Both the position numbers and the translations under genes were made by a program. Source: Caballeronia udeis (GTDB taxonomy: Bacteria; Pseudomonadota; Gammaproteobacteria; Burkholderiales; Burkholderiaceae). From it: 32,330 nt of DNA. Each line of letters starts with the position of its first letter. Position 1 is the stretch's first letter. Location: the NCBI RefSeq assembly GCF_001544555.2, contig NZ_FCOK02000098.1:1-32330 (forward strand). Reading direction: 5' to 3'. The notes under the pieces are model-generated. The model was not told where the DNA came from. It did not search any database and saw only the letters and a program-made list of their open reading frames with translations. Positions 17,337 through 24,075 of this stretch are shown here, one piece after another.

Positions 17337-17750
17337 TCATTCCAGCTTGCTCTTTTCTATCTCGAGCGCTTCAATGACGGCGGCGACGGCAGACTGGATC
17401 TTTTTGGCGTCCTTGCTGCGTCTCGCTGTGGCGAGAAACGTTTCGAGCGGTTTCACTAGGTTATTCGGCATTTCGAAGCCATGCTTTAGCCATAAAACCG
17501 CAAGATCGCCCTCGGCGGGATTCATCGTCAGATACGCCTGGTAGTAACGACCAACAATCGAACTGACTCGTTGCTTCGTCACTTCAAACCGCGTTTGCAC
17601 GTCTATCGACGGTTCACCGTCGACGATCACCGCCCGTGCAATGTCCCGTGTTGTTTCGGCAAAAGGCTTGGTGCCCTGCAACTCGACCTGCTTGCGCATG
17701 AACGAATCAAGTGCCGTAAATTTTCTCGCAGTAAGACGGAACGTTGCCAA
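17337..17750 (-). CDS. KorA/TrfB-like transcriptional repressor
   Basis: The best core is FRLTARKFTALDS, then FAETTRDIARAVIVDGEPS, then VTKQRVSSIVGRYYQAYL. This matches the TrfB/KorA fold of IncP plasmids, including the LTxxxF opening and the ARxVLVDG plus helix-turn-helix block. I place the start at the TTG at 17750 so that the LTARKF element is kept, giving 137 residues; an ATG at 17699 would lose it. KorA proteins repress plasmid replication and partition operons. The gene lies between the parB terminator and repA, and probably controls repA and its own promoter. It could also act at the TTGACGGTCAA sites near 20453-20530. Confidence 0.75.
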   Translation of the reverse strand: MATFRLTARKFTALDSFMRKQVELQGTKPFAETTRDIARAVIVDGEPSIDVQTRFEVTKQRVSSIVGRYYQAYLTMNPAEGDLAVLWLKHGFEMPNNLVKPLETFLATARRSKDAKKIQSAVAAVIEALEIEKSKLE

Positions 17751-17785
17751 AGTAAATATCCGACACGATATGGTTGACGGGCTAT

Positions 17786-17816
17786 GAAAAAAGGGGCATA
17801 TCTGCCCCTTTTTCCT
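17786..17816 (-). terminator. Terminator after parB (replicon 1)
   Basis: A perfect stem GGGGCA/TGCCCC with a 4-5 base loop is flanked by A and T runs on both sides, so it can stop transcription from either strand. It lies 6 bases beyond the parB stop and ends the parA-parB transcript before the KorA-like gene. Confidence 0.85.
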
Positions 17817-17821
17817 GTGCA

Positions 17822-19186
17822 TTAGAGAGCCCAATTGTTCGGCGCGAGAGGATGAATCTCACGGTCCGTATCGTACCTGAAATCGTCTGGTAAAACGCCC
17901 GCCTTGCGGCTCGGATGCAACGCATTCAGCAGCTCTATTGCGCTCTTAGAATTTAACTCAGCAACCAACCTGTTTATCATTTTTCCTGCCCGAGGCTGCC
18001 CGACACCGACCAACGCCGAGCAAGCCAACTGCACGAATGCGACCCAAAGCCTCCAGTCGGCATCTTCCTCTGGCACGCCGGCGGACACCAGATCCGCCTG
18101 CAACTGACGGAGCCGGTGTATTGATCCGGTCGATTCCTGGAATAACTCCTCGGCTCGCCAGATGACGGTCTTCATGGGGTCCGTGCCGGTCGCCCTCTCC
18201 TGCTTCGGTCGCGATGCGGCCGCTGCCTCACGGGGAGCTTTTTGCGATTGCATTGCCTGCTGGACAGCCTGTGCGACCGAAGGCGCGGACGCCGAGTGCT
18301 CACTATCGTCGGCCGGTCCCTCATTGTGGGATGACGGTAGGCCGGCGTCGTCGTCGGCCGCAGAGTTGGCGGGGTCGCCGCGTTCATCGGCCGAGCGCTG
18401 CGCGGGGCTGTTCGGCCGATCGGCCGCTGCCGGCGACGCTGCCACAATAGGCGCGTCACTTTGCGTCGTACCTTTCAATTGCGAAAGCCGGGCGTCAAGC
18501 GTGACTCGGCCCAGCTTCTCGCCTGCTTTTATCGCGGCGGCAAGCTCGTGTGCGAGTTCTGTGCTCTCGGCCTCAATGTCGTCCATCTTGTTCGCGGCCT
18601 CGATGTCGTCGAACATGCCGGCGTCGAACAGTTCCCGTGTGATTGGGCCGTACTTCCGGAACCGAAGGTGTTTGGATATCCACGACTCGCTACGCTGCTT
18701 GCCCTTCGGGTTAGTCCACAGGCGTGCGGCTTCCTCGCGTCCAAATCTGTCGATGTCGCTCGCCAAACCCAGGGCCGTCTCTTTGGCCGAAAGCGGTTTG
18801 CGATCGACGTTCTCCGAGATCTGGTACATCCGGATGACGATGTCCGGGGTGCTTGCCGGAAAGACCTTTGCCGGGATTTTCTCCCATCCGTTCACGATGC
18901 TGCCGCGCACGCGTCGCTCACCGCCGATCAGTTCGAACTGGTCGTCTTCCAGTGCGCGTACGAGAATCGCGGTGTGGACATGGCCAACCGTCTTCAGGCG
19001 CTCGGCGAACGCCTCGATGTCGCTAAAGTCTGAGCGGTCCTGCGGCTTGATGACGATCTTGGAAATTAGAATTTCAGTAGTGATCGCGCCTGTTGCTTCC
19101 TCGATCGCCGCGGCCATTGCGCTGCCGGGCTTCATCTTCGATAGCTGAGCGAGACTCGTCAGCTGTTGGCCATTTTTGAGCTGCAT
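17822..19186 (-). CDS. parB: ParB/KorB-like partition protein
   Basis: The 454-residue protein has a ParB nuclease-fold domain. It shows the KIVIKPQDRSDF start, AFAERLKTVGHVHTAILVR and the CTP-binding GGERRVRG. These are followed by the alpha-helical DNA binding region (ENVDRKPLSAKETALGLASDIDRFG, SWISKHLRFRKYG). A long Ala/Ser/Pro-rich linker (about residues 240-340) leads to a C-terminal helical domain. The length and linker recall KorB of IncP plasmids, which unites partition and gene regulation. It starts 11 bases after parA ends. Together with ParA it segregates replicon 1. Confidence 0.9.
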   Translation of the reverse strand: MQLKNGQQLTSLAQLSKMKPGSAMAAAIEEATGAITTEILISKIVIKPQDRSDFSDIEAFAERLKTVGHVHTAILVRALEDDQFELIGGERRVRGSIVNGWEKIPAKVFPASTPDIVIRMYQISENVDRKPLSAKETALGLASDIDRFGREEAARLWTNPKGKQRSESWISKHLRFRKYGPITRELFDAGMFDDIEAANKMDDIEAESTELAHELAAAIKAGEKLGRVTLDARLSQLKGTTQSDAPIVAASPAAADRPNSPAQRSADERGDPANSAADDDAGLPSSHNEGPADDSEHSASAPSVAQAVQQAMQSQKAPREAAAASRPKQERATGTDPMKTVIWRAEELFQESTGSIHRLRQLQADLVSAGVPEEDADWRLWVAFVQLACSALVGVGQPRAGKMINRLVAELNSKSAIELLNALHPSRKAGVLPDDFRYDTDREIHPLAPNNWAL

Positions 19187-19197
19187 AATTATTTCCC

Positions 19198-20016
19198 TTA
19201 CAGACCAATACGTTTGAACAGCGACTCACACACGGAACGCATTTCCGCTGCTGCGCGCCGGTCGCTGTCACCGCGTGGGCTTTTCCAGACTGGATGTTCC
19301 TTCGCGAGTTTTGTTCCAGAACGTTCCTGCAACTCGACATCCAGCACGGCGTCACCCCATTTCTGGCGCAGCGTGATTCGTTCCGTCTGGTCGTACGCCC
19401 GGCGTTTGTTGACCTTGTTGAGAAGCACGCCGAGTAGTTCGAGATCCGGATTGAAGTTCTCAGCGATGATCTGAGCCTTCTGTGTGAGATCGAGCAGCCC
19501 GCTGGTCGCGTCCTTGTCCAGGTCACACGGCATCAGCAGGTAATCCGCGCAGATCATTCCGGCAAAGAGCAGGTTACTCATCGTCGGGGGCGTGTCGATC
19601 ACGCAGATGTCGTACTGATCGTCCAGCCGGTTCAGCGCAGACCGTGCGTGCTGGGTGCAATCGAGTGGCCACCCTAGTACTTCTATCAGGTCGTCGGACC
19701 CGGCGAACAGATCGACGCCCGGCGCGATCGACATAGGCCGAGGTTCCTGCCCGCTCATGAACAGTAAGTGAGCACTGCTTTCCGGCGCGATGGCTGGGAG
19801 CTGAATGCTGTCCCAATTGACGGATCGGGCACGCATCAGCGTTTCGTCCTCATTCATCATCAACCTGTACAGCATGGTTCGGGTGAGGTTCGCCTGCGGG
19901 TCGAGATCAATCACGAGCGTGCGCAATCCCCTTTCCATAGCCGTGAATGACAGGTGCCGCGCGGTGGTGGTCTTTCCTACGCCGCCCTTCTGGTTCGCAA
20001 TTCCAACCTTGTGCAT
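19198..20016 (-). CDS. parA: ParA/IncC partition ATPase (replicon 1)
   Basis: The start is fixed at 20016 by GGGGAG five bases upstream and by the typical MHKVGIANQKGGVGKTTT opening; the open frame continues upstream but without family similarity. The 272-residue protein is a short ParA with the deviant Walker A KGGVGKTT (residues 10-17), LVIDLDPQANLT and CVIDTPPTMSNLL. It lacks the N-terminal helix-turn-helix of the second ParA in this window (24076-25281), so autoregulation must rest on other proteins such as ParB or the KorA-like factor. Confidence 0.93.
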   Translation of the reverse strand: MHKVGIANQKGGVGKTTTARHLSFTAMERGLRTLVIDLDPQANLTRTMLYRLMMNEDETLMRARSVNWDSIQLPAIAPESSAHLLFMSGQEPRPMSIAPGVDLFAGSDDLIEVLGWPLDCTQHARSALNRLDDQYDICVIDTPPTMSNLLFAGMICADYLLMPCDLDKDATSGLLDLTQKAQIIAENFNPDLELLGVLLNKVNKRRAYDQTERITLRQKWGDAVLDVELQERSGTKLAKEHPVWKSPRGDSDRRAAAEMRSVCESLFKRIGL

Positions 20017-20029
20017 GATTCTCCCCGCC

Positions 20030-20437
20030 TTACGCGTAGATGGCCTGATCGATCGGTTCGAACACTCGGCCCAACGTATTGAAGACAGCCAGCCAGTTGG
20101 CCGCGTAAAGATTGACTCGCGCCGATTGCGCATCGGTGTGTTGGCCCGCAATGCTGTAGTGACAGCCTTCCTGAAAGCACGTAACACGAGCAACAGCCCG
20201 AGCCGGGTCGACGTCGAAGCAGATCCACGACGCCGGATTAGTGCTCCCGCGCGCGGGCCGGTCGTGAGCGATCTCGACGGTGAGATGACCCTCGCTGTTT
20301 TCGTCAACAGTGCAATGGACTGCCATATCACCGGCCACTCGCGGCGGGGCAAAGTGCGTGCGGCTCGATGTCTTTCCAAGATTCGGAATCAGTTCGGTAA
20401 GAGCCTGATAGATGCGCGATTGCACGGTGTTAGACAT
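20030..20437 (-). CDS. Hypothetical protein upstream of parA
   Basis: The 135-residue product begins behind CCGGAG about 6 bases upstream. Motifs include SRTHFAPPRVAGDMAVHCTVDE, GHLTVEIAHDR and SWICFDVDPARAVARVTCFQEG. It may belong to DUF6908, a family I associate with Burkholderia-type plasmids, but I am not sure. It precedes parA by only 13 bases and is the first gene of the partition transcript. The promoter and likely operators of this transcript lie at 20453-20530. Confidence 0.7.
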   Translation of the reverse strand: MSNTVQSRIYQALTELIPNLGKTSSRTHFAPPRVAGDMAVHCTVDENSEGHLTVEIAHDRPARGSTNPASWICFDVDPARAVARVTCFQEGCHYSIAGQHTDAQSARVNLYAANWLAVFNTLGRVFEPIDQAIYA

Positions 20438-20452
20438 GAGACGCTCCGGTTA

Positions 20453-20530
20453 TTGACGGTCCATTGATTTTTGATGGGTGACGTGTGGTCACGTGCAACG
20501 GATATTATTATTAGAAATGTTGACGGTCAA
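20453..20530. promoter_or_regulatory. Candidate operators of the partition operon
   Basis: A perfect inverted repeat TTGACGGTCAA lies at 20520-20530, and a copy with one mismatch (TTGACGGTCCA) at 20453-20463. Between them a second perfect dyad, GTGAC-5-GTCAC, sits at 20478-20492, near an AT-rich stretch (20503-20517). A weaker TTGACGGGCTA occurs at 17774-17784 in front of the KorA-like gene. Shared sites at both places would suit one repressor, for example the KorA-like protein, but this is inference. Confidence 0.55.
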
Positions 20531-20811
20531 TAGATGGTGCGAAATAAGTCCGATATCCCCCTGGATCGGGCTACTTGGTTCGGCTAGAATCGCTCGTGTT
20601 TGAGTGCATTTGAAGTGCCCGACAGGCAAGGTTTCGTGGATGCTGACGCCGCGAGTCAGGCCCGGCTCGGTCAGGTAGAGTCGAGCGGGAACGACGGCCC
20701 TTCTGGTCCGGATCGACAGGACTGCTGCAGTCGGAAAGTCTTTCATATCTGCGCCGCTGCGCGCACTCCGTACAAAATTACAGTGCGGTCGAACAGTGAG
20801 TAAAATTTCGC
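20531..20811. other. Intergenic region left of replicon 2
   Basis: No gene is supported. An 85-codon minus-strand frame spans it but has no ribosome binding site. Its right end carries the palindrome that overlaps the start codon at 20812. Confidence 0.4.
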
Positions 20812-20819
20812 ATGCGAAA
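20806..20819. promoter_or_regulatory. 14-bp palindrome, candidate parS, copy 1
   Basis: The perfect palindrome TTTCGCATGCGAAA overlaps the ATG of the small gene at 20812. The identical palindrome lies at 25484-25497. The two copies enclose the regulator-rep-parB-parA module. Such repeated perfect palindromes near par genes are often centromere sites for ParB. An operator or recombination site role is also open. Confidence 0.6.
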
Positions 20820-21024
20820 GTGTGAATCGGACGGCGTCATCACAACGGATCAGGAGCTGATCGTCTCGCTGCTGGACTCCGGATGTACGAGAGCTGAAGT
20901 TGGCGACCGGCTGAACATGTCTGCCGCTGTGATCGGCCGGCAGATATCCCGGATCAGAGGGAAAGTGAAACTGGGCACATATGATCCTCCACCCTTACCT
21001 ATCGAAGCCGCGTTGACGCGGTGA
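20812..21024 (+). CDS. Small helix-turn-helix protein
   Basis: The 70-residue product has one recognisable element, a helix-turn-helix of the sigma region 4/GcrA type (TTDQELIVSLLDSG, TRAEVGDRLNMSAAVIGRQISRIRGK). The start codon lies inside the palindrome at 20806-20819, so a protein bound there would also block translation initiation or transcription. The ribosome binding site is weak. It is followed 9 bases later by a small membrane-like protein gene. Confidence 0.55.
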   Translation: MRKCESDGVITTDQELIVSLLDSGCTRAEVGDRLNMSAAVIGRQISRIRGKVKLGTYDPPPLPIEAALTR

Positions 21025-21033
21025 TACACCAAC

Positions 21034-21219
21034 ATGATCCGTTTCGTTCTCTGCCTGCTCGGCGCCCTGTTCATCCAAGCCGCGGTCATGGCCCACATGG
21101 CTAATGGCGGTTCAACTGACTTCTTTACCAGCTTTGGCGAAGGCCTCCGCGCGTCGGTGAACTTCGACACCGGGATCGTCCGGAACGCGGCTGCACTGGT
21201 TGGAGCCAAGCTCAACTGA
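21034..21219 (+). CDS. Small hydrophobic hypothetical protein
   Basis: The 61-residue product starts with a hydrophobic stretch (MIRFVLCLLGALFIQAAVMAH) that could be a signal peptide or membrane anchor, followed by a polar tail. No family is recognised. It lies 9 bases after the small helix-turn-helix gene and may be co-transcribed with it. Evidence is limited to position and composition. Confidence 0.45.
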   Translation: MIRFVLCLLGALFIQAAVMAHMANGGSTDFFTSFGEGLRASVNFDTGIVRNAAALVGAKLN

Positions 21220-21263
21220 GTTTCATCGTACGTTTGATCGCAGGACGATCATATCGCGAATAG

Positions 21264-21283
21264 GTCAAAATGGCATATTTGAC
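21264..21283. promoter_or_regulatory. Dyad upstream of the XRE regulator
   Basis: Arms GTCAAA (21264-21269) and TTTGAC (21278-21283) enclose an 8-base centre, giving a 20-bp dyad two helical turns long. It lies 21 bases before the start codon at 21305 and is a plausible autoregulatory operator for that helix-turn-helix protein. Confidence 0.55.
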
Positions 21284-21304
21284 GATAGTAGGGAGCATAC
21301 GCGT

Positions 21305-21553
21305 ATGCCCCCTTCGATCAACATCAATGACGAGCGCTACAAGCGTCTGCGCTTCCATATGCGCAGGCTTCGACTTGCCGCCGACCTCACGCAGGTGCAA
21401 CTCGCTCAGCGGCTGCACGTGGACCAGCCAAACGTTTCTAAGATCGAGCGCGGAGAGCGATATGTCGACGTTTTGTTTTATCTCGACTGGTGTCGAGCCT
21501 GTGGCATTGACCCGGGTACGGCGTTCTCGAAACTTGCCTCCCTGGACAAGTAG
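21305..21553 (+). CDS. XRE-family transcriptional regulator
   Basis: I start at 21305 (MPPSININDERYKRLRF) because AGGGAG lies 9 bases upstream; the frame extends further up without similarity. The 82-residue product is a single HTH_3 domain: RRLRLAADLTQVQLAQRLHVDQPNVSKIERGER. It ends 4 bases before the convergent end of the rep gene at 21558. It probably binds the dyad at 21264-21283 and may control the replicon 2 functions. Confidence 0.82.
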   Translation: MPPSININDERYKRLRFHMRRLRLAADLTQVQLAQRLHVDQPNVSKIERGERYVDVLFYLDWCRACGIDPGTAFSKLASLDK

Positions 21554-21557
21554 CGAA

Positions 21558-22826
21558 CTACGCGGTGGCGTTCGCGGGACGGCTCTGCGCTTGTCCTGAC
21601 CAGACGGTTGCAAACTTCCCCTTCCCTGCCGCACGCAGCGCGTTTTTGATAACGTCGAGCTGTCCCGCAATACCGCCCGTGAGCTGTCGAGGTTGTCCAG
21701 CCGATTCAGTCTTCGCTGCGGCGGTCTGCTTTGGCGCATTGCTCGCGAGTTCGTCGAACGTGGCGTCACGCGCGTCGGTCGCCGGCAGCAAGTCCCCTTT
21801 CCGGACGCCTTTGGCAAACGCCGATTGCCATCCGTTCAATACGGTCCGCGGGATGCCTTCGACCGCATCAAGCACGGTCAACGTGCTTCCGTCCGCGCTG
21901 ACGGTTATTCGTCGGGTTCCGATCGCGTCGTAAAAGCTTTGGCCAACACAGCGGGCTACCGTGGCCGTTACTTCCGCATTTTCGGTTGCTTCTCGTTGCT
22001 GCTGAACGGTTTGGTTCCGAAGCTGCCGGGCACGATACGCGAAGTCGACAGGCTTGCGGAGAAGGGCGCGGAGGTAGTTGATTGGCGCGTGCGCTTTCTT
22101 GAGTCCAGCCCAGCTGACATCGACGACGTCGGAGAGAAATTTGCCGTTTGCTTTGGCTTCGGTCATGAGTTTGAAGACAAGAAATTCATGAAATCCCAGC
22201 GAAGTGAGGCGTTGGAGATCCGCGGGGAGGGTGCCTGGTTGTCTCTTTTGAGAAGCAGGGAAAAGATCCTTATATATAGCTCCGTCTGCCACATTGGCAG
22301 ACCGACTATTCAGCGACTCGCCCCGGGCTTGCTGCGCACCTTCGGACTTGGTATCTGATGACGCCGTGTGACTGGCTGGAGCTTCCTTGGCGACGAGACC
22401 AAGCAGCAAGGCCGCGCTTTCGGTGAGATGGAGGTAGGCGCGACCAAACAGGCCAGCTTGGCCATACCGGCTTTGCGGGGGGCGCGTGATGAGGCCTGCA
22501 GCTTCGAGGTCATCGAGACTGCGATAGAAGGTCCGCATGGATTGCATGGCACGGCCGGTAAGCAGCTCTCGGCGCGCGAATATGGCGGCGTAGGGGCGTT
22601 TGGCGTCCACGGTGCGGGCGAGGGCAGCGAGCAGGGCGCGGGAGCGTGCGCTGACGCCTTGTAGTTGCGCGGCACGATGGACGGCCCGAAATATCACCCA
22701 AGGCAAGTTGGTTGTGTCGCAGGTGAATTCGGCGCGAGCTTGTGCGTCACCTTCTGCGGTTTGTGTTTCTGCTTCGCAAGGATGAGCTTCACCCTCGCCA
22801 GCAACAGAGCGTTGCGCGATAGACAT
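21558..22826 (-). CDS. Plasmid replication initiator with winged helix (replicon 2)
   Basis: The 422-residue protein has a winged helix in its N-terminal third: SARSRALLAALARTVDAKRP, MRTFYRSLDDLEAAGLITRP, GRAYLHLTESAALLLGL. This resembles plasmid and megaplasmid initiators of Burkholderia and related genera; I do not see the standard RepC sequence. A second conserved stretch (HEFLVFKLMTEAKANGKFLSDVVDVSW, PINYLRALLRKP) fits replication proteins of this class. It is last in the order parA-parB-rep. Its leader holds a hairpin that buries the ribosome binding site and is overlapped by a counter-transcribed RNA. Confidence 0.75.
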   Translation of the reverse strand: MSIAQRSVAGEGEAHPCEAETQTAEGDAQARAEFTCDTTNLPWVIFRAVHRAAQLQGVSARSRALLAALARTVDAKRPYAAIFARRELLTGRAMQSMRTFYRSLDDLEAAGLITRPPQSRYGQAGLFGRAYLHLTESAALLLGLVAKEAPASHTASSDTKSEGAQQARGESLNSRSANVADGAIYKDLFPASQKRQPGTLPADLQRLTSLGFHEFLVFKLMTEAKANGKFLSDVVDVSWAGLKKAHAPINYLRALLRKPVDFAYRARQLRNQTVQQQREATENAEVTATVARCVGQSFYDAIGTRRITVSADGSTLTVLDAVEGIPRTVLNGWQSAFAKGVRKGDLLPATDARDATFDELASNAPKQTAAAKTESAGQPRQLTGGIAGQLDVIKNALRAAGKGKFATVWSGQAQSRPANATA

Positions 22827-22834
22827 GTCGAGCG

Positions 22835-22853
22835 TCCATTTTCAAAAAATGGA
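22835..22853 (-). promoter_or_regulatory. Hairpin over the rep ribosome binding site
   Basis: TCCATTTT (22835-22842) pairs perfectly with AAAATGGA (22846-22853) across three bases. In the rep mRNA the GGA that would act as ribosome binding site lies in this stem, 10 bases before the AUG. An AUG inside the stem opens a 16-codon leader frame that overlaps the rep start out of frame. Translational control of rep is likely. Confidence 0.55.
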
Positions 22854-22863
22854 AGACACATGC

Positions 22864-22891
22864 TTGACTGCCGATCGCTTTCCGCTACACT
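22864..22891 (+). promoter_or_regulatory. Sigma-70 promoter of the counter-transcript
   Basis: TTGACT (22864-22869) and TACACT (22886-22891) are separated by 16 bases, a near-consensus promoter pointing away from rep on the plus strand. No reading frame follows; the transcript would meet the terminator at 22974-23005. Confidence 0.8.
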
Positions 22892-22897
22892 CCGAAG

Positions 22898-23012
22898 TGT
22901 CAGTGCTTCGCCCGATTAGCCGTCGGGGGAGTGCAGCAGGAGGGGCGAGCGACAGCAAGCCCAATATTCAAAAGCCTTCGGAATTAGCCGTTCCGAAGGC
23001 TTTTGTCTTTCT
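22898..23012 (+). ncRNA. Counter-transcribed RNA, candidate replication control RNA
   Basis: A strong promoter and an intrinsic terminator define a transcript of roughly 110 bases with no coding frame, lying opposite to the parB-rep intergenic leader. It has two hairpins with the same loop TTAGCCG. One is CCCGA/TCGGG (22911-22927). The other has a perfect 10-bp stem GCCTTCGGAA/TTCCGAAGGC (22974-23000) followed by TTTT. The loop contains UUAG, which fits the YUNR U-turn of antisense RNAs that start kissing complexes. The place matches the incA/ctRNA gene between repB and repC of alphaproteobacterial plasmids. Function in copy control and incompatibility is inferred. Confidence 0.75.
22974..23005. 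terminator. Bidirectional terminator or attenuator
   Basis: The perfect 10-bp stem with 7-base loop has T runs on both strands. On the plus strand it ends the counter-transcript. On the minus strand it lies between parB and rep and could act as an attenuator for read-through from parAB into rep. Confidence 0.85.
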
Positions 23013-23078
23013 AGCGTTAGAGCGTCATCGACTGCATCTAAGCCCCTTTCTTTTCCAGTAAGTCATTGATTTATAAGC

Positions 23079-23095
23079 ATGTACGACTCGTACAT
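23079..23095. promoter_or_regulatory. 17-bp palindrome after parB, candidate parS
   Basis: ATGTACGACTCGTACAT is a perfect dyad of two 8-bp arms around one base, touching the last base of the parB stop codon. It has no T run, so it is not a terminator. Its place between parB and rep suits a ParB or Rep binding site. It occurs once in the window. Confidence 0.55.
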
Positions 23096-24069
23096 CACTC
23101 CTTGCTCGTAATCTGGTCGGCGATGAACTCTCGAATCCGCTGCGCCCAATCGCTGGCAGACTCTGCGTCCTCGCCCTTGAATTGCACCCCTACGACCCCT
23201 TTGCGAACCGAAATTTCGCAGATGTGGCGCTTGCCGCTTTTGACGAACAATTTTTCCGGCGCGGCAGTCGTTGGTCGCTTTGCCCGAGCCATGCTCACAG
23301 CCTGCTCTTGCGTCATGGTCTCGTCGTTGACGAGCTTTTCGATGGCCGCAATGACTTCCTCGCTACGACCCGATTCCGCTATCTGAGAAAGGGCCTGCGC
23401 CGCAGTACTGCCGAGGCGCTCAGGCCGTCGAAAGAGGATCTCTTTCGCTTTCTCAGGCAGTGCGTCGTAGCGCATGATCCGAGTCACATGAACGCGGCTA
23501 ATGCCCGCAATCTCTGCCAATGCCGCGTGATCCAGTCCCGTTTCGGTCTGCAGTTGAAGGAAATTCCAATACTTCTCGAAGTCCGAAAGGGAGGGGGCCA
23601 ACAGGTTGCTGAAAAATGCGAACTTGCTGACATCCTCATCGGCAATATCTTGGGTCACGGCGCGAATGCGTGGCCGGCCCAGCTCGCGATAAATGGCAGT
23701 GCGGTTGTGGCCGGCGACCAATTCACGTCGGCCATTAGGCCGGCGGCGTAGTACCACCGGTGTAATCAGCGGGTTGCGTTCGAGGTTGGCTTTGAGTTCA
23801 GCGTATTCTTCCGGGCTCAGCTTTCGGCGCCTGCCTTCTACCTCGTCGATGAGGTCGAGATCGACTTCTTCCTCGGCTGTGCGCTCGGCGAGCGCGCGCT
23901 TCAAACGCTCAATCTCGTCATGTTGTTGCTCGGCGGTTGCCTGCAAGTGCATGAGCTGCCCCGGTGCGGTCCGGGGGGAACCGACCGGACGACTTCCAGC
24001 CGCGGCCACCTCTTCGCTCGTGAGCTTGATGCCTGCCGCCTTAGATGCGAAATTCTTCATCGTCGCCAT
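23095..24069 (-). CDS. parB: ParB partition protein (replicon 2)
   Basis: The 324-residue protein is of the RepB/ParB type. The N-terminal nuclease-like fold shows ELKANLERNPLITPVVLRRRPNGRRELVAGHNRTAIYREL, where GHNRTA replaces the common GERRxRA. The helix-turn-helix is GLDHAALAEIAGISRVHVTRIMRYDALP. A coiled segment (about residues 40-65) precedes the core. It follows parA with only 6 bases between stop and ATG, and its ribosome binding site AGGATAG includes the parA stop. It should bind the palindromes described near this locus. Confidence 0.92.
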   Translation of the reverse strand: MATMKNFASKAAGIKLTSEEVAAAGSRPVGSPRTAPGQLMHLQATAEQQHDEIERLKRALAERTAEEEVDLDLIDEVEGRRRKLSPEEYAELKANLERNPLITPVVLRRRPNGRRELVAGHNRTAIYRELGRPRIRAVTQDIADEDVSKFAFFSNLLAPSLSDFEKYWNFLQLQTETGLDHAALAEIAGISRVHVTRIMRYDALPEKAKEILFRRPERLGSTAAQALSQIAESGRSEEVIAAIEKLVNDETMTQEQAVSMARAKRPTTAAPEKLFVKSGKRHICEISVRKGVVGVQFKGEDAESASDWAQRIREFIADQITSKE

Positions 24070-24075
24070 GGTCGT

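Noticed and set aside
18162..19148. A 328-codon plus-strand frame opposite parB
   Set aside because: It is a shadow of the parB reading frame, whose domains are clear on the minus strand.
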